A stretch of DNA of 64,000 bases from Chryseobacterium suipulveris (lineage in GTDB: Bacteria; Bacteroidota; Bacteroidia; Flavobacteriales; Weeksellaceae), in NCBI RefSeq assembly GCF_022811685.1, contig NZ_CP094532.1, positions 248,001 through 312,000 on the forward strand, given 5' to 3'. Positions within the stretch are counted from its first letter, which is position 1, and every line of letters starts with the position of its first letter. The translations under genes were made by a program, and so were the position numbers. The notes below the pieces were generated by a model. The model did not search any database. It was not told the DNA's origin and saw only the letters and a list, made by a program, of their open reading frames with translations. Shown one piece after another: positions 16,596-24,482 of this stretch.

Positions 16596-17598
16596 ATTTT
16601 TAGCCCTTCCCCAATAAACGAGGGTCCTTGCTTTTACACAAGTTGCCGAAAAAAGAGGAATAACACCGTTTGCCGTGGAAAAAGACTGGTGGGTATCGCA
16701 ACCTTTGAAAGCGGTTTTTGAATTGGATGTAGCCGAGCATTTGGTTTTCAAAGGTGGCACCTCGCTGAGCAAGGCGTGGAACCTCATAGAAAGGTTTTCC
16801 GAAGACATTGATTTGGCCATCGAAAGAGAGTTTCTTGGCTTCGAAGGAAATTTGACTAAAAACAAGAAAACCAAATTAAGGAAGGCTTCCGGTCAATATA
16901 TCAGCGAGGTTTTTTATTTAGAATTACAGGAAAAATTTAAAGAGAAAGGCTTGGAAAATGTCACTTTCTCGTTGGCCGAAACCCAGAATTCCGATCAGGA
17001 TCCTCGTATTATCAATATTTTTTATCCAAATATAATTGAAGTTACGGAATATCTGAAGCCGAGAGTTCAAATAGAAGTCGGGTGCCGTTCATTAATTGAG
17101 CCATTTACGATGAAAAAAATTTCCGCGATGGTTGATGATGAATATCCAGAGCAGAGTTTTTCGGAAAAAAGCGAAGAAATACCATCCGTTAATCCGGAAA
17201 GGACTTTTTTAGAAAAAATTTTCCTTCTGCATGAAGAGTTTCAGAAAACCGCTTAAAAAATAAGGGTAGATCTGCTCAGCCGCCATTTGTACGATCTATA
17301 TGCTTTTTCAAAAACAGAATATGCAGAAAGTGCCCTACAGAATAAGGAACTCTATGAAACCATTGTAAAGCACAGAATGGAATTTACCAAAATCACCGGT
17401 ATCGACTATAGCCTGCACAGCCCATCCACAATAAACCCTATTCCACCAGAAAATATCATTGGATTATGGGAAAAAGATTATGCCAAAATGCGAGAAGAAA
17501 TGGTTTATGGCGAAAACAGACCAACTTTTTCTGAAATAATTGAAACTCTTAAAAAATTGAAAGATAAAATCAACAGCCTCAATTGGGAAATGATTTAA
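16585..17598 (+). pseudogene. abiEii: AbiEii-family nucleotidyltransferase toxin, interrupted by two stops
   Basis: From ATG 16585 the frame reads MTNKFLALPQ then TAA (16615-16617), continues ..RVLAFTQVAEKRGITPFAVEKDWWV.. through the toxin core FKGGTSLSKAW and SEDIDLAI (the GG-S and DxD nucleotidyltransferase motifs, about residues 55-75), meets a second TAA at 17254-17256 (..EFQKTA, stop, KIRVDLLSRHLYDLYAF..), and finishes at 17598. At both stops a Glu codon would fit the family, so single GAA-to-TAA changes may explain them. The rest of the frame is intact over 300 codons, so decay is recent or these are assembly errors. A restart at 16675 would keep the catalytic motifs but lack the start and C-terminus. 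Confidence 0.82.
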
Positions 17599-17634
17599 GG
17601 GAAAAGGTTTTGCTAAAATATTAAACAAATACTC

Positions 17635-18846
17635 CTACTTCAAAACCTCGTCAATAATCTTATCCAATTTATTATCCGGAAGACTGTTTAAATAAGACAT
17701 TGTAGATTTTATATCTTTTTGCCCAAGTGCTTCGCGGATAGTCTCAATTGAAATATTATTGAACTTCAAAACTGTGGCAAAAGAGTGACGGGCGCAGTAA
17801 TAAGAGATATTCTTCCTGATTTCCAGTTCTTTCATTATTTCTTTCAACTGCATATTCACATAATAGGTCAGCACTTTTTTGGATCTGTTTTTTAGGTAAA
17901 TCTGCGTTGGCTTTTCGGTATTCATTATGTTGAAAATGAACTTTGAACTGTCTTCGGATTTGTATTTTTCCATGATATTCCGAGCGTAATCATTGATTTT
18001 AAAACTCACCGGAACGCCTGTTTTACTGCGGATATAATCAATACGATCAATATTCAAAAATTTTTTTTCCAACTTAATCAAATCCAAAAAGTTGATTCCT
18101 CTTGCATAATAACTGAACAAAAACATATCTTTTGCAAAAGAAAGTTTTTCGTCTTTTGGCTCATATTTCTTGAGTTTTTCTATTTCTTCTTCATTCAGAT
18201 ACTCCTTTTTCCCACTTTCCTTCAGTTTTGAAATTTTATATTGCTTAAAAGGATATTGTTTTTCCGTAATTACTTGGCTTCTAATGGCTTGATTAAAAAC
18301 CGAACGCAAAGTCCGCATTCTAATCGCAATACTGGATTCCCTGTTACCGCGAGAAATGCAATAGGCTTCAAATTTTTTCAAGTTAGAATAATCCAATTCA
18401 TTAAAACTAATGTCTTTTTTGCCAAAGAACCGTTGCAGCGCATTCAGCGTATCTTTTTCCACTTTCGCTGTTCCGGTTTTATCCGATGCCAAAAGATTTC
18501 TAATCAAATCTTCGTGGAAACTCGTATAGGTTAAGGAAATGCTTTGTCCGCTGCTCGTCTTTAGTTTATTGATGAGATCAGGAAGCGTGAAGTAGATTCC
18601 ATTTTTATCGAAATCGTCGATAATCTCGTCAATGATCTTAATTCTGCGCTCAATAAATTTGTTGAGGTTAGCGTGATTGGGATGCGAAGTTTTCAGACGA
18701 CAAGCGTCAAAACTCCAGTCCTTCTCCTTGCAAGTTTTCCCGATTGAAAGACTTGTGTTTTTGCGGTCTTTTATAAATGAAATTATGATACTTCTCTCCC
18801 CTATTTTATTCTCTTTTGGAGCAAGTGTAAAGGTGTAACTTACCAT
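17635..18846 (-). CDS. int: Tyrosine site-specific recombinase of the genomic island
   Basis: 403 residues with the Bacteroidota layout: an N-terminal arm-binding domain (about 1-100), a SAM-like core-binding domain (about 105-200), and a catalytic domain with the first Arg in SYYARGINFLDL, the Arg-His box SYYCARHSFAT (Tyr replaces the usual first His of HxxR, a variant seen in this group), LGQKDIKST, and the nucleophile Tyr in TMSYL. It points away from the tRNA-Asn half-gene 220 bp upstream of its start, with three arm-type repeats in between. That is the expected arrangement for an integrase acting at a tRNA attachment site. The reading frame is intact, so the island may still be mobile. 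Confidence 0.92.
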   Translation of the reverse strand: MVSYTFTLAPKENKIGERSIIISFIKDRKNTSLSIGKTCKEKDWSFDACRLKTSHPNHANLNKFIERRIKIIDEIIDDFDKNGIYFTLPDLINKLKTSSGQSISLTYTSFHEDLIRNLLASDKTGTAKVEKDTLNALQRFFGKKDISFNELDYSNLKKFEAYCISRGNRESSIAIRMRTLRSVFNQAIRSQVITEKQYPFKQYKISKLKESGKKEYLNEEEIEKLKKYEPKDEKLSFAKDMFLFSYYARGINFLDLIKLEKKFLNIDRIDYIRSKTGVPVSFKINDYARNIMEKYKSEDSSKFIFNIMNTEKPTQIYLKNRSKKVLTYYVNMQLKEIMKELEIRKNISYYCARHSFATVLKFNNISIETIREALGQKDIKSTMSYLNSLPDNKLDKIIDEVLK

Positions 18847-18867
18847 TTTGTGTCAATTTTTATCGTT

Positions 18868-18945
18868 TTTCACGAACATTTTTTTCAGATATTCCTGTTT
18901 ATCGTGTTTTACAAAAATTTTTTCACGAACATTTCACGAACATTT
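18868..18945. repeat. Three 14-bp direct repeats, candidate integrase arm-type sites
   Basis: TTTCACGAACATTT occurs at 18868-18881, 18921-18934 and 18932-18945; the last two share three bases. They lie between the integrase start codon and the tRNA-derived end of the island. Spaced direct repeats beside the core site are the typical layout for arm-type binding sites of the N-terminal domain of tyrosine integrases. They could also regulate the integrase promoter. Confidence 0.65.
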
Positions 18946-19066
18946 GCGCTCCAAAAGTAAAATATTATAAAATACTGTACAAGAAAAATATTTGTAAACA
19001 ATTGATAATCAAAGAAAATAAAGCATAATAAAGATTAAGCAAATTATAATAAAACACAATAAAACC

Positions 19067-19110
19067 GACTGTTAATCAGAGGGTCCTTGGTTCGAGCCCA
19101 AGAAGAGGAG
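19067..19110 (+). other. 3' half of tRNA-Asn(GUU): island attachment site
   Basis: From the anticodon loop (GACTGTTAATC, anticodon GTT) to the discriminator base, the sequence is that of a tRNA-Asn: T stem CTTGG/CCAAG around the TTCGAGC loop, and acceptor strand AAGAGGA (19103-19109). No 5' acceptor strand or D arm exists upstream, where the DNA is AT-rich island sequence. This is the displaced 3' end left after integration within the tRNA, with the reconstituted whole gene expected at the other end of the island, left of this window. Confidence 0.85.
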
Positions 19111-19111
19111 C

Positions 19112-19142
19112 AAAGTCATCAGAATTTCTGGTGACTTTTTTA
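19112..19142 (+). terminator. Terminator of the original tRNA-Asn locus
   Basis: AAAGTCATCAGA and TCTGGTGACTTT form a 12-bp stem (one T-G pair) around a 3-nt loop, followed by a T run, one base after the tRNA end. It remains attached to the displaced tRNA half. Confidence 0.8.
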
Positions 19143-19160
19143 TTTGGGATATTTCCCGTT

Positions 19161-22100
19161 TCAACTTTTTTCCACAATCTCTATTTCTTCCTCTGTCAAA
19201 CCATAAAGCTCATAGACCATTTGGTCGATTTCTTTGTCGGTGGTGTTGATCTGGTTTTGGATTTCCAGAACTTTTTTCTGTTCGGCAAGAAAATAATCCT
19301 CCCATTCGGATTTTTGGGATAGCGATAAATTAATCTTTAGCTTGCCGAGTTCTTTCAGGAAATCACCGTAGGAAAGCTGTTCCCAACTTTGTAATTTTTT
19401 CGATAAATTTTCCACTGAAAATTCCATTTGTAAATTTCGTTGGAATTTCCCGGAAAGTTCCTGGAATGCTTTGTTGAGTGAAAGCATTTTGTCGGCTTTT
19501 TCGATGATAAAGGATTGACTATTTTGAAGATTCTTGGGAATTGGAATTTGCTGTAATTGATTTATTTTGATATGTAAACCTTCTTGAAATTCAGATTCAA
19601 ACCATTTGTTAATTAACTTTGAATTCATTAAAACTAAAATTGTTTTGAAAGTAAAACCTCCTTTCACATCATAAATTAGATTTAAAGTATCATTTGATAA
19701 TATTGGTTCTTCACAATAACAAGCGTTGATCCTTTTGGAAATATCTTGTATGTATATTTTTTGGTGCAAAAAATTCTCTAGTATTCTTGGTCTTCCTCCT
19801 GCTTTTTGAGTAATTAGTTCAGGTTTATACCAAATCCATTCTGTAGGTTCGGAATAATAATATCTTGTGATATTTCGACCTCTTAGAATTGGGTAAGAGC
19901 TGTCATCAATTTTCCTGTCAAAAATAAATCTATTGTCATCGCTTGTTTTTATTCCTAAGGAAAAATCTGCAATTTCTCCCAACTGAAATGTCTCAATATC
20001 AAACTTAATCTCTGAACTAAATGAAAAAGTTAAAGTTGGTGACTTTTTTATTCGGTTATAATTCAACTTATTTCTTAAAGTCAAAAACTCATTATTAATC
20101 AGTTCTTTTAAAATTATATTGTGGTCGATGGTTTTTTCTTTCTTAAAACTCAAAATGATTGGTGTTACAACTGCATCAGCAAAAACATCATTTGGAAGTT
20201 TTATTAATTCCAATATTTTGGTATTATCAATAATGAATCTTCTAAATTCGGAAAAACTTTCAGTGCCTAACCATGAGTTCGGAAAAATAAAACTCAAAAG
20301 TCCTTTGTCTTTAAGTACTCCATAACCCTTTTCAATAAAAATACTGTATAAATCAGATTTATTTTTTACAGTTTTGTATTTTGACTGATAAAAGACTCTT
20401 TCCTCTTTGTTCAGAATATTAACAATATTTACATACGGCGGATTCCCAATCACCACATCAAAGCCACCTTTGTACTTGTTCCGATATACCTCCTCCGGAG
20501 TTTTGGTGAACCCCGAAATAATCTTCTCCAGCTCATCGCTTTTTGGCAGCATATGATTGACCCTGTTTTCCTCAATATATTCCAAAACCCGCGAGAAATG
20601 CGTCACCTCATACGGAAAACCGCTTTCCTGATCACTGAGCCACTCCCAACTCTCCGTATCCACCGAGAAAAACTTTTGCGACCACAGGTGATTGTCGTGC
20701 TCCCCGGGGAAATACGAAGCCGGATCCTCCAAGGCATCTCGATGCCTTGACTTATCAATCTGCAACGGATCATCAATCTGCGATGGTTCTGTGATTGCCG
20801 ATAGGTTGGTAATCTGCAATGAATCGGTATTCTGCAATGGGTCCTTATTCTGCAATGGGTCGAGACCCATTGGAGAGGAGGTGGTCGAGGTGGGTGTCGC
20901 GGAAACCGGTGCCGTGTCGGAAACCTCGGCGGCGGAAGTCTCGGTCATCCAACGGTTCAGCATTTTGCTGCTGATCGATTTCATCAACCTTACTTGGTGC
21001 AGCAGTTCGTCTTCGGAGCAGGTTAGGGAAATATGGACGTGGTCTTTGCAGACATTCCATGCCAGAATGTCGAGGTCATAGTCTTTGGCGATTTGGGCGA
21101 ATATTTCTGCAAGTTTTATTTCCTGTGGTAAACTCAGTTCTGCAGGTTTCCCGGGAACAATCCCTAAGCGCCGCATCCGAGCGGAAGTTCTGCTGTTGTG
21201 GGTGGTAAAGACCAGGTGATACGTTTTCTTCTCTTTAAAGACTTGTGGAAATTCTTGTTCCCAATTAAACGCTTTTTCTCCGGCAACTTTGGGATCGTCG
21301 ATGAGTGAGTTTCCGCATTTGATGTTGCTGCTTAAATCATTCAGTTTTCTACCATAAACCGCGGTTCTTAACCACAAAGAAAGTTTCGCAATCTCGACGG
21401 ATTCCTCGTTAAGATCTACACCAAAAAGATTGTTTTCCAAAATGCTTTCGGAATGGTAGGTGAAGGTGATCGACGAGCCAGTGAGCTTTGATTCCATTAC
21501 ATCAATGTAATGGTGTTCCTCGATCAGAAAATTGAGTGCTTCATTCAGGAATGCTCCACTTCCACAAGCTGGATCCAAGATGGTGATTTGCAGCAACCAC
21601 TTTCGGTAATTTACCAATTTTTCCAAAAGGATTTTTTTGGTTTTTTCCTGTCGTTTTCTGTCGGCGGAATATTCTTCTTCCACAATTCCGAACTCCGCTT
21701 TTTTCTCCTCACAAAGTTTACCGACCGTGTTTTCAACAATGTATTTGGTAATGTATTTCGGGGTGTAGAAAACGCCGTCTTTCTTCCTTTTGGTTTTTGA
21801 TTTCTCGATTTCCTTTCCTTCAATCTGTGCCTTTATTTCGTCGATTTCGTTCAGGGAATTTTCGAAAATGTGTCCTAAAATGTTCACATCCACTTCGCTG
21901 GCAAAATCATAATCTGAAAGTTTGAGGGTGTTTCGGTACAGTAGATCATCATCAATAGTGATGTTGTCTAAGATTTCATCGGGTTTAAAAAGTCCGCCGT
22001 TATACGCAAATACATCGTGGTTCTTGCCTTTGAATCCGGTGTTTAAATAGCCAAAATATTTCTTAAAGCGACTGTAAAGTGGCACGTATTCATCAAGATC

Positions 22101-22883
22101 CTTTAGTTTGTTCCATTGGTTGAGAATCTGTCTTACCGAGTTTGGTGGTAATAAGCCCCGATCTTCCCCGAAAAATAGAAACAATAAGCGGTCAAGAAGT
22201 TTTTGGGTTTTCTGAAAGAGTTCGAGTTGATCGTAGTCGGGATTCTGTTCGACGAAGTTTTGAAAAAGTTCCTGTTTAAAAACGGAGTAATCCTTATAAA
22301 GCTTCTTGGTGATCACATCTTCCTGACTTACGGATTCGTCTTTTATCTTTTTCGGGACATTATTTTTGATGTTGTCAAAAGATAAAAACAGGTGCAATAC
22401 ACTGAAATCTTCTTTATTTAAAGTAAATAGATTGAATTCCTGAAAATGTACGGTGTCTTCAATGTAGAACCTCAGTTTCTCGAAGTTGGAAGTAATCACG
22501 TATAAGCATCCAGGTTGGTTACTTTTATAATTAAATGCTTGTGATTCTACTTTTCCAAGGTCGATGGTGTTGGTTCCTTTGAGTTCGATTACTCCCACCA
22601 CTTTTTCATCAACCAGAATTCCGCCATCAGCTTTTTTGGTGTCTTTAATGTTGCGAAGTTCCGTTGTGAGATTAAACCCGTCATGTGGATTGAGAACATA
22701 ATCAAAAACCTTTACAAACAAATCCCGAAGAAATCCTTCCTGATATTGTTCTTCCTTGGAATTCCGTATGTTTTCCTGAATTGCAGGATTGTGGAAATGT
22801 TGAGAGAAAACCATCCATTTTCTGTCAATTTCTTCTTGGTTTTGGGACTTCAGGTATTTCTTGATTATCGTTTTTTGGAACAT
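19161..22883 (-). CDS. Type IIG restriction-modification enzyme carrying an inserted IS200/IS605-like HUH transposase domain
   Basis: 1240 residues from ATG 22883; an upstream ATG at 22970 adds 29 residues that do not look like the family. Order of parts: N-terminal PD-(D/E)XK nuclease (D86, E100, K102 in ADGGIL and VIELKG); helical linker (about 150-360); N6-adenine methyltransferase with motif I DPACGSGAF (437-445), motif II D490 and motif III GNSLIDDP (524-531). Then comes a foreign block at about 551-808: TYHLVFTT, the HUH motif KDHVHI (H615, H617), LMKSISSK, a six-fold hexapeptide repeat (684-719), LWSQKFF and VLEYIEENRV. Next is motif IV NPPY (814-817) and a C-terminal target-recognition region (about 900-1240). 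In relatives, motif III leads directly to GGFDVVIGNPPY. The transposase-like block has Phe where the catalytic Tyr is expected, so it is probably inactive and kept for DNA binding. It cleaves and methylates its own DNA site; specificity is unknown. Confidence 0.85.
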   Translation of the reverse strand: MFQKTIIKKYLKSQNQEEIDRKWMVFSQHFHNPAIQENIRNSKEEQYQEGFLRDLFVKVFDYVLNPHDGFNLTTELRNIKDTKKADGGILVDEKVVGVIELKGTNTIDLGKVESQAFNYKSNQPGCLYVITSNFEKLRFYIEDTVHFQEFNLFTLNKEDFSVLHLFLSFDNIKNNVPKKIKDESVSQEDVITKKLYKDYSVFKQELFQNFVEQNPDYDQLELFQKTQKLLDRLLFLFFGEDRGLLPPNSVRQILNQWNKLKDLDEYVPLYSRFKKYFGYLNTGFKGKNHDVFAYNGGLFKPDEILDNITIDDDLLYRNTLKLSDYDFASEVDVNILGHIFENSLNEIDEIKAQIEGKEIEKSKTKRKKDGVFYTPKYITKYIVENTVGKLCEEKKAEFGIVEEEYSADRKRQEKTKKILLEKLVNYRKWLLQITILDPACGSGAFLNEALNFLIEEHHYIDVMESKLTGSSITFTYHSESILENNLFGVDLNEESVEIAKLSLWLRTAVYGRKLNDLSSNIKCGNSLIDDPKVAGEKAFNWEQEFPQVFKEKKTYHLVFTTHNSRTSARMRRLGIVPGKPAELSLPQEIKLAEIFAQIAKDYDLDILAWNVCKDHVHISLTCSEDELLHQVRLMKSISSKMLNRWMTETSAAEVSDTAPVSATPTSTTSSPMGLDPLQNKDPLQNTDSLQITNLSAITEPSQIDDPLQIDKSRHRDALEDPASYFPGEHDNHLWSQKFFSVDTESWEWLSDQESGFPYEVTHFSRVLEYIEENRVNHMLPKSDELEKIISGFTKTPEEVYRNKYKGGFDVVIGNPPYVNIVNILNKEERVFYQSKYKTVKNKSDLYSIFIEKGYGVLKDKGLLSFIFPNSWLGTESFSEFRRFIIDNTKILELIKLPNDVFADAVVTPIILSFKKEKTIDHNIILKELINNEFLTLRNKLNYNRIKKSPTLTFSFSSEIKFDIETFQLGEIADFSLGIKTSDDNRFIFDRKIDDSSYPILRGRNITRYYYSEPTEWIWYKPELITQKAGGRPRILENFLHQKIYIQDISKRINACYCEEPILSNDTLNLIYDVKGGFTFKTILVLMNSKLINKWFESEFQEGLHIKINQLQQIPIPKNLQNSQSFIIEKADKMLSLNKAFQELSGKFQRNLQMEFSVENLSKKLQSWEQLSYGDFLKELGKLKINLSLSQKSEWEDYFLAEQKKVLEIQNQINTTDKEIDQMVYELYGLTEEEIEIVEKS
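20731..20748. repeat. Perfect 8-bp palindrome left of the tandem array
   Basis: AAGGCATC (20731-20738), TC, GATGCCTT (20741-20748). It lies inside the transposase-like insert of the type IIG gene, 9 bp from the start of the 18-bp tandem array. Confidence 0.7.
20758..20865 (-). repeat. Six 18-bp tandem repeats coding six hexapeptides
   Basis: Six consecutive 18-bp units start at 20758, 20776, 20794, 20812, 20830 and 20848. The two rightmost (first translated) are nearly identical (share TTCTGCAATGGGTC); the others have diverged. In the protein they read DPLQNK, DPLQNT, DSLQIT, NLSAIT, EPSQID, DPLQID (residues 684-719). The array forms a flexible linker between the two halves of the transposase-like insert, and the near-identical copies suggest recent expansion. 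Confidence 0.8.
20853..20872. repeat. Perfect 9-bp palindrome right of the tandem array
   Basis: CAATGGGTC (20853-20861), GA, GACCCATTG (20864-20872). It overlaps the last repeat unit and mirrors the palindrome at 20731-20748 on the other side of the array. Short hairpins of this type are substrates of IS200/IS605 and REP-associated transposases, the family of the encoded insert. Confidence 0.7.
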
Positions 22884-23013
22884 GTTTGAATTTAAACAAT
22901 AAAAGTAAGAAACGGGGTTTGGTTTCGCAAGAATTGGTAGAAAAATGTTAGAATTCCGAAACTTCAGCATGGATCAAATTTTGTTTCTAATGGAAACCGA
23001 AACAATCGTCAAC

Positions 23014-23046
23014 AAAAAAAGCCACCAACTTTGGTAGCTTTTCTTA
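23014..23046. terminator. Hairpin terminator between pepT and the type IIG gene
   Basis: AAAAGC (23017-23022) with GCTTTT (23037-23042), extended by ACCA/TGGT across one mismatch, with A and T tracts on both sides. It terminates the minus-strand pepT transcript, whose stop is at 23062. Confidence 0.7.
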
Positions 23047-23061
23047 TTACTGAAAGAGCGA

Positions 23062-24321
23062 CTATCTCTTCTTCACTGCTTTTGCGATATTCACAATCAC
23101 TTTCACCGCTTTTTCCATGGTTTCCAGAACTACGTATTCATAAGGTCCGTGGAAATTAATTCCCCCCGCGAAAATGTTCGGACACGGTAATCCCATGTAA
23201 GAAAGTTGGGCACCGTCGGTTCCACCGCGGATTGCTTTGATTTTAGGTTCAATGTTCGCATCCTTCATCGCCTGCTCCGCAATATCCACGATATGCATTT
23301 TTCCTTCGAATTGCTGCTTCATGTTTCGGTACTGCTCCTTGATTTCGATTTCGGCGGTGCCTTCACCAAACTTTTTGTTGAATTCGGCAACTTTTTCGGT
23401 GATGAACTGCTTTCTCGCCTCAAATTTCTCGGCATCGTGATCACGGATGATGTATTGGATTTTCGCCTCAGAAACATCAGACTTCAAGTCGGTCAAGTGA
23501 TAGAATCCCTCGAAACCTTTCGTGGTTGAAGGCGTTTCGTTTTCAGGAAGCATCTTGATAAATTCTGCCGCAAGTAACGACGCATTAACCATTTTCCCGA
23601 AAGCATAACCTGGGTGAACACTCAATCCATGGATTTTTACCACCGCTCCGGCTGCGTTGAAATTTTCATATTCCAGTTCGCCCAGTTCGCCGCCATCCAT
23701 TGTATAGGCCCATTCTGCACCAAATTTTTTCACGTCAAATTTATGGGCGCCTCTTCCGATTTCTTCGTCAGGAGTGAAGCCGATCGCTATTTTCCCGTGT
23801 TTAATGTCTGGATGAGCGAGCAGATATTCCGCTGCGGTTACAATTTCTGCAACTCCCGCTTTGTCGTCGGCTCCAAGAAGTGTGGTTCCGTCGGTAGTAA
23901 TCAGTGTTTTGCCAACATACTCTTTCAAGCTCTCGAATTTGTTAGGAGAAAGGGTAAATCCGGTTTCCTTGTTTAGCAGCAAATCACCGCCGTCGTAATC
24001 GTCCCAAATCTGTGGGTTTACGTTTTCACCGCTGAAATCCGGCGAAGTGTCGTAATGTGCGATAAAGCCAACCACCGGTTCATCATCATTTTCTAAGGTT
24101 GAAGGAACATAGGCGTAAATATATCCATTTTCATCAAGGGAAACATCGCTTAAACCCAGCGTTTTCAGCTCTTCAAAAATATATTTTGCGATATCCCACT
24201 GTCTTTCTGTGGAAGGTGTGCTTTCGCTTTCCGGATCGCTTGTCGAGTATATTTTGGCGTAGTTGATAAATCGGTTCTGTAATTTTAGTTTCCATTCGAG
24301 GTTAAAATCTATCGTCGTCAT
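23062..24321 (-). CDS. pepT: Peptidase T (tripeptide aminopeptidase)
   Basis: 419 residues from ATG 24321; an upstream in-frame ATG adds only an unrelated 7-residue lead. It is an M20-family dizinc aminopeptidase that removes the N-terminal residue of tripeptides in the cytoplasm. Visible metal and catalytic residues include H and D in GFIAHYDTSPD, D in LLGADDKAG, EE in TPDEEIGRG, D in YTMDGGELG, and H near the end in INFHGPYEY. The dimerisation lid lies between about residues 210 and 320. Its length matches the family. It is transcribed alone, with a terminator 16 nt downstream. Confidence 0.95.
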   Translation of the reverse strand: MTTIDFNLEWKLKLQNRFINYAKIYSTSDPESESTPSTERQWDIAKYIFEELKTLGLSDVSLDENGYIYAYVPSTLENDDEPVVGFIAHYDTSPDFSGENVNPQIWDDYDGGDLLLNKETGFTLSPNKFESLKEYVGKTLITTDGTTLLGADDKAGVAEIVTAAEYLLAHPDIKHGKIAIGFTPDEEIGRGAHKFDVKKFGAEWAYTMDGGELGELEYENFNAAGAVVKIHGLSVHPGYAFGKMVNASLLAAEFIKMLPENETPSTTKGFEGFYHLTDLKSDVSEAKIQYIIRDHDAEKFEARKQFITEKVAEFNKKFGEGTAEIEIKEQYRNMKQQFEGKMHIVDIAEQAMKDANIEPKIKAIRGGTDGAQLSYMGLPCPNIFAGGINFHGPYEYVVLETMEKAVKVIVNIAKAVKKR

Positions 24322-24453
24322 AAACAGTATTATTTTTAACAAAGTTAAGGTTTTTCGGTGGATGCATAAAGTAGATTTCTTTCTAAAAACGTCGGTTTTT
24401 GCGTGGAAGGAACTGGTGTAAGAAAACTAATTTTCAACTTTCCCCAATTTTAT

Positions 24454-24461
24454 TATCTTTG
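24454..24461 (+). promoter_or_regulatory. -7-like promoter box upstream of the HMG-CoA lyase gene
   Basis: TATCTTTG fits the TAnnTTTG consensus and lies 21 nt before the ATG at 24483. No TTG is found at the expected -33 distance. Confidence 0.45.
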
Positions 24462-24482
24462 AGAAAACCTTAATACATCAAA

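Noticed and set aside
1..19110. Reassigned stop codons in the organism to explain in-frame TAA/TGA
   Set aside because: TAA and TGA end many intact genes elsewhere in the window, so a changed genetic code is not tenable.
1..19110. Prophage
   Set aside because: Integrase and attachment site are present but no capsid, tail, terminase or lysis genes; a resistance/defence island fits better.
20758..20865. CRISPR-like array
   Set aside because: Units are 18-bp head-to-tail tandem repeats without spacers, inside a coding frame.
22884..22970. Longer N-terminus of the type IIG enzyme from ATG 22970
   Set aside because: The 29 added residues (LKFRNSNIFLPILAKP..) do not resemble the family; MFQKTIIKKYL at 22883 fits better.
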